Positions 45,851 to 57,800 of a stretch of 64,000 nt of DNA are shown piece after piece. Below the pieces are notes generated by a model. The model had not been told where the DNA came from. It was given only the letters and a program-made list of their open reading frames with translations, and made no database searches. The first letter of the stretch is position 1. Each line of letters begins with the position of its first letter. Location of the stretch: the NCBI GenBank assembly GCA_003991915.1, contig RQTK01000765.1:34903-98902 (forward strand). Reading direction: 5' to 3'. The position numbers and the translations under genes were made by a program. The stretch comes from Elysia chlorotica (Eukaryota > Mollusca > Gastropoda > Plakobranchidae).

Positions 45851-48800
45851 CCTTTCTGTCTCTCTGTCCTTCACTCTCTATCCCTCTCGCTATTTTGCAT
45901 AACAAAGCCCTATAGAAAAAGCCCTGGTATCCTCTCTGTGTCTTCGTGTGATAATACGTAAATTTGTCAAACGTCAGTCTTAAGCTCTATTAACGAGTTG
46001 GCATTATTCTGGCGATTTAAAAAACCATCAAGCTGATTCTCCATTATCATGAAAAAATTACAATTTTTGAAGAATGGTCTGGCTTATTGCCTATTTCCAC
46101 GGGAAAAAATCCGGAGTTTCTGATATCTTGAAGTTGCTGATATCAAAGACACTGACGTCATTTATACTAACATTGGTGATAAACACCTTGAACAAATACA
46201 CCATTTTACACCTCGGCCAACAAATCGCTCAGGATATAAATAGCACAGGGAAGATGGAAACACGAATTACATTTATTTTGCCAAAGCAAGATTCTGTCAG
46301 ATGAAAAACATACAGTCGCGCCTTTCGTTCTACTTTTTATTAGTACGAAAATTACAATTATTATGCAAGTGGTTAAATTTGATTCACTCCCTGCTTTTGT
46401 ATAGTGTGCGAAACACAGAGCTTTGAATAACAGAGCTAGAGATATCGAAAACGTCGGAATGGACGTAGGTATTATAACCTGAGTGTCAAAGAAAATAATC
46501 GAAAAAAAAAACAAAAAAAAACAGTCTGTTGCTGATAGTACGGTCCGATTTATTACAAGTGAGCTGATATATAATTTTTATTTGTGGCCATCTGAAATGC
46601 ACTGGGGGGAGGGGACGAGAAGCAGAGAAAGACCAAGAAGAAACTGGTTGGGTGATATAAGACTGGGTAGACTGGAAGCTTTCAGAAAGTACAACAAAAC
46701 ACCAGCACATGGAGGAGTGGTGTGTCACTTCTTTTACATGGCACCAGTTGAATGAATCTTTACTTTAAATAAAAATTCTTGGATCAGTTTATGATGGCCC
46801 TGCCGTCTTGTTATGCTAATACAGAAATACTAACTTGCTTTGAATATATCAATCGGGCTAGCCAGCCACACTAATAAATTAACAGGTTGCTGATGCCACT
46901 GAGTTTTTTTTTTCTTTTACTCAATTGTTTTTTTTTTTTGGCCCAAATTTGTGTCCCCCAATGTTTTCTTTAGCTTTGTTACCAATCAGCTTTCTTGTGT
47001 GGTTATAACGTCATCTGAACCATCAAATTCTTTCCATAACAGCTTTGTTAGAAAATCAATGGCAGCCGGCCTAGCCTGCGAAAGTTAATTTATTGACATT
47101 GTGAGAGATAATGAACGCCAAATCTACCATGCAACAGCTGTTCCTCTTCACCCACACGCTACGTGATCCTTGTTATGTTAGGTTCAATTATTTCCTGGGA
47201 TTTTTTCCCGTAAGCGAGGGGCGCGGTGGTCTAGGGGCAGAACATCGGCTTCCGACGCAAAAGGTCCCGAGTTCGAATCCTATCTGTTGCTGGTTGGGTC
47301 GGTGTCAATATAATGTGACCGGCTGAGACAGGAGTCATGGTATCCCCGCCCTGTCTCGTGTGTGGCAGCACATAAATTTGTCAGACGTCCGTCTTGGGGC
47401 CCGTCCATAATATGTCCTATATAAGGCTGTTGTTGGACGTTAAACCAACCCAACCAACCAACCAACCAACTTTCCCATAAGCGCTGCGGTCATGAATGCA
47501 GAAAAATGAGATAACTTTATTTCGGGCCCCATGTTCTTGTTATGTCATATTGTTTTCATTTTTTCGCGGTCGTGGGCCAACTATGTCTTAACTGGTTGAA
47601 AACGGCGACCCACTGATTGTCTGGTAGGAGCACTGCGTCTGAGAGATAATTTATGAAGTCCTTATTAAATGACAATACATAGAAATGTCGGTAGCTCCGT
47701 TTGTGCTCTGAACTGACACTTACGAGTTACGAGGTTCAAACCATTTTATTATCGTGTCTCCCTATTGAAATACAATGTATTGCTTTGGCAGCTCACTAGA
47801 TGTAAAACAAAGCATTTTCATTTTATGTCTATGATTACTATTTTTTTAATTTTATGCCGATGATTACTTCCACTCTCTTCTCCTTTCTCATATTCCCTCG
47901 TTTATCTTCTCTCCTTCCACGCTCAAACATTCTTTCTTCCTCATTCCCATCCCTCATTCATCTCCCTCTCTGTCCCTCCCACAAGTTCTTCCTTCATTCT
48001 TCCCCCTCTCACTCCCCAAACTCCATCCTTCATCTCCCGGCTCTCCCACCCCAACTTCCTCTTTACCTCCCCACCCTCTTCTCCCCCCGTGCTCCCTTCC
48101 CCTCAACCTCCCCACCCTCCTCTCCCCTCTTCATTAATCTGCTCCCTCCTCCTCTCGCTGCATTATTTCTTCGCCCCTCTACTTCTTTACTCTTTCCATC
48201 CTTTCTCCCCCTCTCCATCCCTCTTTTCCCATTATCCTCTCTTTCCCCATTCTCCCTCGCTCCCCCTTTTCCTTTTCCATCTCTCTCCACCTCTTCACTC
48301 TTCCCACTCCCCTCTCCTCCCCTCCCCTGTTTCCTTTCCCCTCTCTTTATACCCCCCGCTCACTTTCCTTAATCTCTGTCCTCTCGATCTGCCCATCCTT
48401 CCTCAGGGGTGGGCTGCACCCTCGGCGCTGGCATGTACGTGGTGATTGGTCAAGTGGCTCGGGAGACTGCTGGACCCTCTGTGACCATCTCCTTTCTTGT
48501 GGCTGCTGTCGCCTCAGCAATGCTGTCTTTCTCTATCTTCCTCTCCCTCTCTTTCCCCTCCCCTCCTCTTCTCTCTATCTATTCCCATGTCTGTCCACTC
48601 TTACCCGCCATTGCTGAGGCGACAGCAGCCACAAGAAAGGAGATGGTCACAGAGGGTCCAGCAGTCTCCCGAGCCACCTGTCTGTCTTTCTATCTCTTCT
48701 TCTCCCTCTGTCTATTTTCTTCCCTGTCTTCCCCCTCTCTCTCTCTCTCTCTAACTCTCTCTCAGAGAGAGAGAGGGGGGTAGTAGGGGGAGAAAGGATG

Positions 48801-51800
48801 GCTGGGAGAGAGAGGGAGAGAGAAAAAGCTAAAGAAAAAAAAAGAGAGGGAGAGATAGAAATAGGTAAACAAAGGAGAGGGAGTGGATGATAGAGAAATA
48901 GGAAGCGAGAGATGAAAGGAAGATAGATGAATACAGAGAGGAGGGAGAGGGAAAGAGAAAAGGGAACACATAAGAAGATGGGTAGGGGAAGAGTAAGATG
49001 GGGAGATTGATAGAGAGATTAATTGATGGACTGACAGACACAAAATTAGAAATAAAAAGTGAAGGACAGGCAAATAGTCGAACTAACAGTGTGCATGTTT
49101 ATGTCGAGGCATGCAATTCGAAATATTTTTTTACTCAAATAGCTTCTTTTTAATTTACATGACATAAGAAAAGTTCAACACCACATTCTATCCTTGTCAT
49201 GTAAGTGTGTAAGAAAAAAAAATGATCTAACTTAAAAAAGCAATTCTTCTATATGTAGTCATATTAGTAAGTGTTTTTCGCTAACTAAGGACAGAATGAC
49301 AACTTTGATTTTTCTTTCGAATGTCTTTAAACCAAACTAATACAGTATTATCAAAGCATTGTTTGATCCTAATAATAATAATTTTTATGTTGTTGCCAGG
49401 ACTATGCTATGCAGAATTTGCTGCACGACTGCCAAGGGCAGGATCTGCCTACATTTACAGCTATGTGACTGTAGGAGAACTCATGGCCTTTGTTATTGGC
49501 TGGAATCTCATTTTGGAGTATGTTATTGGTGAGTTTACTTGGAATCTCATTTTGGAGTATGTTATTGGTGAGTTTATTTGGATATCATTTTGGAGTATGT
49601 TATTGGTGAGTTTACTTGGAATCTCATTTTGGAGTATGTTATTGGTGAGTTTATTTGGAATCTCATTTTGGAGTATGTTATTGGTGAGTTGACGTCGAAT
49701 TTCATCTTCGAGTAGGCCTATGTTATTGGTGGATGTAGGCCTACTTGGAATATCAATTTGAAGTATGTTGGTGGTAAGTACTTAAAATCCCATCTTGGAG
49801 TATGCTATTGGTAAGTTTACATGGAATCTCATCTTGGAGTATGTTATTGGTGAGTTTACCCCACGATCAGACAAGCAGCGGATTAATGAAACAGTGCCTC
49901 AGAGATAATAATTGTGATACCATGCCTTCTATCTCAGCATACAGGATTTGAACCTGAGATTTCTGATTAAAAGGCATTCTAAATGTAATCCCAGGCCCCC
50001 ATCTTCAACAGTTTCAGTTCATAATTATTCGACAATTACCCTGTAGTGTTACCCACCCATCTTAAGACAATATATTCTATTTATGATTATCTATTTTATG
50101 CCAGGAACTGCCAGCATGGCTCGGGCCTGGAGCGTGTACTTTGACAACATGATCGGCAACCACATCTCTGGTTTCTTTCAGCAGACCATGCCCATCCATG
50201 TGAGCTGGCTGTCGGCCTATCCAGACTTCTTTGCCTTGGGCATCACGTTAGTCCTAACAGGTGAGTCTCATATTCACAAAAATGTGAAGCAACCCAGGTA
50301 AATCAGTCGTAAGTCGGATTTGGACTTTTTGAAAGTAGAGTGTCTATAGGATCAGATCAAGACTTTACAATTTGGAGAAAAGTAAAATCTGATTTCTCTC
50401 TTTTTTTTATAATGACATAAATTATAGATAGCTCATTATATAATAGGATGGGTTGTTAGAACAATGTCAAAAAATAAGAACACCAACATTATCTCAAAGA
50501 GTTGCATAATTTATTGGACAAAAATACGATGATTGAATGTTATGTCTAAGAATTACCATTCATTTCACATTCAGTTGTTAATATGCTGCATGTATTAATA
50601 TTAACCACTCATGCAGTAATAGTGCTAGCACCTATATATTATATTGCAGATTCATTCAGGCTATAATATTTAAATAAATATTTAAACATGATAACAAAAA
50701 CCAGTATCAACTCGATTGAGTGAATTTTTTTCGCCCTTCTCGTATTCAATTTAAACGTTCAGTGTAATATCGGTTCAGTACTGAAAATGAAGATGGAATA
50801 TACTCCTTTCCACCTTTATTTCTGTTTGTGTCAATGGATATAAATCTTGACAAAAGAAAAAAAGATGAGAAAAGATAAATAAAAAAAAAAAAGTGCAGCA
50901 TGATGAATAGATGGTAATACAGTTATACAAAGGGGAGAAACACAGAAGGAAAAGGCACAAGAATAGTGAAAATATGTACAAGATGAATTTACACTGAAAG
51001 TAGGAGAGAAAATTAGCACATAATGAAAGAAAGAAGAGAGAGAATAATACTGATGATTTTTCATTCAAGTGAGGCCAGGATTTTTATTTATAACTTGGTT
51101 TAACAGCTAAAATGGTTGATCTAAATCTTTCTCCCCATTTAGCATTACTCATTTTTGGGGTGAAAGAATCAGCAAAGTTCAACAACGTTTTCACTGGTAT
51201 CAATTTGTTAGTGGTGCTCTACATAATCCTTTGTGGATTGTTTAAGATTGACACACACAATTGGAATCTGGATCCCTCAGAGGTATTTATGTTTCTGATG
51301 ATAAAAAAACTGCTTTGTAATGTTTTAAATTAATGTTGTTGCTAGGATTGTGTTTGTTTTACCAAGGCTTAACTCTATGATTCTTTTGTATTAACATTTT
51401 TATAGAGGAGAAAAAATATGTTTTTTTTTATATTAAGACAAGTAGTAATTATATTACTATAAACCTTTTTTAATTCATTACTCAGTCGCCTACACACACA
51501 GCCACCTCTGCGGAAAAAAAGGAAGAAATCGCTATAATTTTATCAGACTTGTGTTGATAGCTTCTATTTGTGTATCATGCTGCTTACATCTTGATACGTT
51601 TAACCACTTTCTTCTGGTATACTAAAATAAATGATTTAGTCATTTGTTGCTGGTGTCTTATTATATACCTTTGCTTTCTGCAGTATAAGTATCTGTATCC
51701 AGTCCTTTCTTCTTTGACGATTTCACTTAAATTCTTCTTTTATTTTTGTCCCTTCCTTTGATTTTTATTTCCTCCATACCTCTCCATTTCCCACATTCCT

Positions 51801-54800
51801 ATTATGTTTCAAAGATTGTTTTTTTTTAACTTTTTGTCACCCTCCAGGTGCCTGCTGATAAAGGAGATGGAGGGTTCATGCCCTATGGTATCTCTGGAAC
51901 CATGGCGGGTGCAGCGACATGCTTCTACGCATTTGTTGGATTTGACGTGGTGGCTACAACTGGTAACATTTCTCAGCCACCTTCAACTTCACCTTCACCC
52001 CTCCGCTACCCATAGATTAGTTTGTGCATATTATTAAAAAATTATGTGTGTATTTAGTTACCTACCTATAAAATTTTACACATTTTAGTTACCTCTTCGT
52101 CTTAATGGATCCTTGATGTTCAAATGTTTTTAGTGGATTTTGAAGAATACATATAAAAAAGATGCAATTTGTGGTTTAATGATGACCAAAAAAATGTGCT
52201 GGGAGTAGTATAGGGGGGAGAGAGTGTGAAATAAAACCTCAGACAGCATAAATAACATCATTTTCTTATGGTTGTGACTGGTAAGTGATAAGGAACATTG
52301 CTTGTTTATTTCAATATTAATATTACACTTCTAAAAAATAATACATTTTCAATCTAAAATTATAGTGTTAAATATAAATATATATAGTAATTTAAGCATA
52401 TATAGATTTTTTTCCATATATTTAGGCTAGAATCTATTATCTCCTGAATAGAGAAGTCTTTTGTTTTCCCTGTTCGACACCAGTTTTTAAACTATTCTAT
52501 TCCTATTGCTGTGGAGAAAGACACTAATGATGACGATAAGTGAACACCATAACTTTCCCTTGATTGCTTTTTTCCACAAAATGGCTTTGAGTCAATTAAG
52601 ATTATTGTAAAATACAGAGAGAGAAGAAACAGAAGTCAGTGTACATCTTAATTTTTAGTTGTTTTCCTGGCTTCAGCTGGTAATGAACATTTACAAGGAC
52701 CTATTCATGGTGTGATGATGCATTAATAGTATTCAATGACAAAAATCCATTAGTTTCAAATCTTTTGCATTAAAATGGCATGGTTATGTATGTCAACTCA
52801 TGTTAAACAGAAGTCAGTGTACATCTTTATTTTTAGTTGTTATTCTTGTTTCACCTGGTAATGAACACATTTAAAAAGACCTATTCATAGTGTGATGATG
52901 CATTGATAGTATTCAATGACAAGAGTACATACAACATTAGTTTCAAATCTTTTGTATTAAAATGGCATAATTATTTATTTTCCTTTTTTTTTGAGTTAGT
53001 GTTTGCGTATTTTTGATGAAAAAAAAATTTTTGATATTGTGTGCCTGTGCCGCTATTCTTTTTCCCCATTATCTTTGCAGGGGAGGAAGCTAAAAATCCG
53101 CAGCGTGCTACGCCGATAGCTATTGTTGTCTCCCTTGCAATTGTGTTTCTGTCTTACTTCAGGTACCTACATTTTCTTAATTAATGCTTTTAATTGTAAT
53201 GTCAAGTGTTTTCTTTTTTTACAAAACAATCTGACATTCACACGCATTATTTGTACCTTAGTCATGTCAATTTTACCAGTCGATAAGAACTTGAGAAATA
53301 AGAGCACAGATAGTGTATGAGTGAAAACATCGGATTGATGTTTCCTTCTAATAATGACAGTGACTTTTGGTCAGCCACATTTAAAAAAATAATATTCATC
53401 CCTTTATTTCTATCTGGCTATTTTATTTTTTAGTCGCTTAACGTAGATGAATATATCTCCCATTATTTTGTAGGATTAAGTCAATTGTTTATTTAAGCAT
53501 TTTATGAAAATTAATAATAAAAAATCCTAGCCGAATGAAAAGAAACGATCCAAATGTTTGAAAAACCTCTACAATTTTCGTGCTTATATGCCAAACATTC
53601 TTTAAATATAGACAAACATTTTGAGTATTACATACCCGGTATCCAACTTTCATTAGATTGCAAGTTAACTCTTTATCCACTCCCTTGTTGTTCGTGATGT
53701 AGAATGTGATCACTTGTGCCCTTTTATCCTGTGTAAAAACTCTTTAAATCCGAAATCCATCTTTAATCTACATTAACATACATGTATTCACTTAAAAAGT
53801 CCAAGTTTCAAAATACACAATCGGACAAAATTTGCTTGTATCCACACCACACCAATCTCCCCCACATTTCCCATCCCTTGTTGCCAGTGTGTCTACTGTG
53901 ATCACGTTGATGAGTCCCTACTTTCTATTGGATCCAAACGCTGCCTTGCCTCAGGCCTTTGAGCGCGTTGGATGGGGATTTGCTCGATATTTCATCTCCG
54001 TCGGCGCCCTCTGTGGTCTTTCAGCAAGGTAGCCTACTCTTTTTTAGGCAAGCTAAACAAAGACACATTTTTTATATTAAGAAATCCTTAATATTTACTA
54101 GGCTATTAATTGATATGAAAAGCATTTTATAAATAGAAAAATTTAGGCACTAAATGATATACATTTACCTAATCAGTAATACATTTTGACACATTTTTTG
54201 TCAACATCAAATAATTACACAAAAGCTAGATTTTGTTCCATGTTGCTCATATAAGTTTTGAAAAAAAAATGATCTAAATGTATTGCTTTTCTGTTGTTTG
54301 ACAAATGGTGACAAAATAATTTTTTTGAAGTACCATAATTATTATTTGTTACAGTATGTTTTATATTGATATATGGTTATTTATCTTTCTCTACCAGTTT
54401 ACTTACGGGAATGGTTCCCTTGCCTCGTATTTTGTATGCTATGGGAAATGATGGCGTTATCTACAGGTTCATGGGTGAGATCAACCCACGGACAAAGACT
54501 CCTTTAGTCGGGACTGCCATCTCCGGGGTTTTTTCAGGTACAGTAGGAAAGTTTTGCAAGTGTTTTAATTCATTGATAATTGTATGGGAAAAGATTTGAA
54601 GGATTCTCTCTATTATTCTTTTCTTCTGTCAGTTTTTCTATGGAATAAAAAAGAAACGACCACGAACCTAGATCTAGCTTGTGTCCAACTTTATAGATTG
54701 CATGATTAGATTTGGAGTTGTTGCATAGGGCATGAAAAATAGGGGTAGACCACAGAAAAGAAATAAATATAGAGGGAGTGGTAAAAATTTAGAATTGGAA

Positions 54801-57800
54801 TTCTTTTTGTGACCTGTTGACAGTCTACTGACCTACATTTTAGTGAAGCTGACCACTACTGCAAAACTCTTAACCACTTAAATGCTCGGTTAAAAATATT
54901 TTGTACTGCCAAAATGCTCAGCTATTTTTTTGCCTTTTCATCACAATAGTGGTTGATCCCTCAAACGAAAAAAAATTAGCCAAAAATGTCAAAATTATCG
55001 TTCAAAAACATTGAAAAAGGAGGTGAACGCAAAAAAAAGTTTCGGGAAATCTCCGTCATTTAATGCCAGTTTAAAATGTGTTGGCCTAATCAAGTGTAAT
55101 CTTGGGTCAAATTCAACCCTGATGCACTTAGCGTAAGATCCAGAATTTAACCCAAATGCACTCAAGTGGCTAAGCTAGATTTTCTGTGAAGCAAGCTGAA
55201 AAAAATGCAAAATTCTGCTAAATTTTCAGGCCTCATGGCCATGGTGTTTGATCTGCACGAGTTGGTGGACATGATGTCGATCGGAACACTCCTTGCCTAC
55301 ACCCTTGTTAGCGTCTCTGTGCTCATTCTTAGGTAAGTGAATGGAACAGTTTCCAGCCAAATCAAATCAGTTCGTTACCATTTTTCACAATAAAAAAAAA
55401 TGTAATATTGCTGATTGCTTTTTATACTTATGAAGCATATACACATTACTTCATTTTTAGCTTGAGTGGAATTGATATATTCGTCCTAGAATACCTTTTT
55501 AGGTTATTATTAAAAGGTATCTTTCCATAGCTTTATCCAATAGGTTTAACAAGCAGGATACACAATTACATGTCTTTGTAACTACTTAAACAAGTTTCTA
55601 ACATGGCCTCTCTTGTGGGCTTAAGTTTTACTGTGTATTTTACATTTCATTTTGTAGAGAACAAGTCATTATCATCTGAATCACAATATTCCATTTAGTG
55701 CTTTGATATAGCTTGTGTTTCCTGTCAAACAATGATTTTATTTAGTACTTTATTTTGTTAGTTTGTATGATAGGGTGTTTCCATGTTTATGTCTCTTCTA
55801 TATTTTCCCTTTGTTGTTATTGCTGTCACAATTTTGTTTCTTTCTTCTATCATGCAGAATTATTTTTCCTCTGTGTTTCTCTTGCTCTTCTAGATATGAG
55901 TGTGATACCAATCTCCAAATTGGCACGCACTCAGAGAAAGGAAACAGGAACAAGGAAGCACAGCCAAGTCAGTTCTTTCCAGCCTTAAAATTTAATTTAA
56001 AAACCCTGATTCTACCCGACAGTAATGAACCTACAAAAGTGACAGCCCTTGTTAGCAAGGTGGCAATGGCCTGCTTGTGTAAGTTTTTTTTTGTTTTTTT
56101 TGTTTTTTGTTGTTGATGAAAGGTCGGACATTCTTTATACATTGAAGCACGTGTTTGTTTTTTTTTTTTTCTCTTTTTTTTTATGGTACTACCAATGTTA
56201 TTATTTTATTGTGTTTACCCATTACTTCGACCTCAATAAATAATGCAAACAAAATACTCAAAATATGTTGTGGAATACAACTTTCCTTGCTAGAAAAATT
56301 TGCATAAAATTGAGCTGCCGGCTTCTTCATGGATGTCTTTTCCTTAACATTTATTGCTTTTGAGATACAACTTCATCAAATTTGACTTTCTTAACAAAGA
56401 CTTAATTGCTAGTGGAAAAATGTTTCATTTTGGATATGGCTGTCATTAATGAATTTTGATTATTCCCAATCAAGATCCTTAAGAATCAAAGTTCCATTTG
56501 TTGTAAAGAAAAATTGGAACACACATCTTGTAATACAAGTTTTTGGACCGTAACTTTTAAAACATAACTGTTTTTTGTTTTTTCTTAACCCTTTCTTTAC
56601 CAAAAACCTTCAAAATTGAAGGTTTTAAAAAAAAATTGATGTCTTTGGGAGCAAGAGCGCTTTTACGGAAGTGTTCGAAATTTCAACCTACTACCTTTAT
56701 TCCTTTTCTTGATGTGCGTTTTTATAGATTACAAAGAATTAGAGGAATTTATGAGAAAAAAGACAATTTTCCGAAAATCCTGTTGCAAAATTGTTGGACT
56801 GATTTTCGCAGTATACCACTTACTGAAGCTTCATTACTAAAAACGACTGCTTGAGTTTCTGATGGCTCAAAAAATGGAGAATTTGGGAGGCTGCATTTAT
56901 GTAGGCCTAAATCACCTTAAACCAAATTTTGACGCTGTTATTGGTATTTTAAATTAGTGGGACTTCTACGAGCGTAAGTCCCGCCTGTAAAGAATGGTAT
57001 TTTTATTTTTGAGATTGAAAGACAAGTATTAGGTGTTGAAATTTTAGAAAAAATTAGTCATGACTCCTCTGCCTATGGTGCTTTATCCTATCGTGTTCCT
57101 ACTCATGAAAAAAGTCCACTTTTTGACACTCTTTAAGAGCAATTTTGGTTTGTCTTTTATGCTCATTATCAATATATAGTTTTTGTAGTTTTCAAAATAT
57201 AGCCAAACATTTTTCTTAGAAACAAATTTATATGTATGTGTCATGCGAGAAAATGAATATGAATTGAATAAAGTGCAAACAATAAATTAAGTACTTTTGA
57301 TTTTATGAGGAAAAATAGAGAAATGTGACTCTTTTGTTTAGGAAAATAAGCATAGTCTTTAATGGGTTTTGGGGATTGAAATCGTGATCAAACCTTCTAC
57401 TAGTTATGCTGCTGTCAGCATGAGAAAATGGTCCCTGCTAAAAAAGTAGTTTTTTGTTTTGTTTTTTTTTGTGTTTTGTGTGCCTTTTCTGTTACAATTT
57501 TTTTAGTTAAGAAGATATCTTAGTAGATGACGATGGATGCTGAGAAACATACAAAAAATTCACTCACTTATGTGGCACTTATTATATATCAATCGTCCTC
57601 AGGTGTGTTCATCTGTCTCTTCAACTGGCTTTCCATCCAAGCGTATCATGCGTTGGGAAATGGAGAGCCATGGGCGATTTGCACAGGGGCTATTTTGGGA
57701 CTGGGTCTGGCCATGTGTGCTGTGGTCATCTATTTACAGCCTCAGAGTACAGCCAGGCTACATTTCAAGGTGAGAAAAAAATGGGAGTAGCCTCACAAGA

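Larger units (their letters stand above)
45625..48406. other. Intron 1
   Basis: Contains (TGTC)n and (CT)n repeats, a LINE C-terminal scrap (46590-46756), a SINE (47218-47470) and about 530 bases of polypyrimidine just before exon 2. The acceptor is CATCCTTCCTCAG at 48394-48406. Confidence 0.85.

Noticed and set aside
45625..45961. Ser/Leu/Cys and Arg/Glu repeat frames
   Set aside because: (CT)n and (TGTC)n microsatellites read in different frames.
47218..47290. A tRNA gene
   Set aside because: Boxes A and B are present, but the acceptor stem does not close and the sequence continues into a body shared by four dispersed copies, so it is a SINE head.
47854..48783. Pro/Ser/Leu-rich frames of 120-170 codons
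   Set aside because: Low-complexity polypyrimidine DNA in intron 1 and around the exon 2 fold-back; the only real coding part is 48407-48522.
57527..57602. An upstream start for transporter exon 12
   Set aside because: The frame from 57527 crosses the ATCGTCCTCAG acceptor; CAT homology begins only at 57603.
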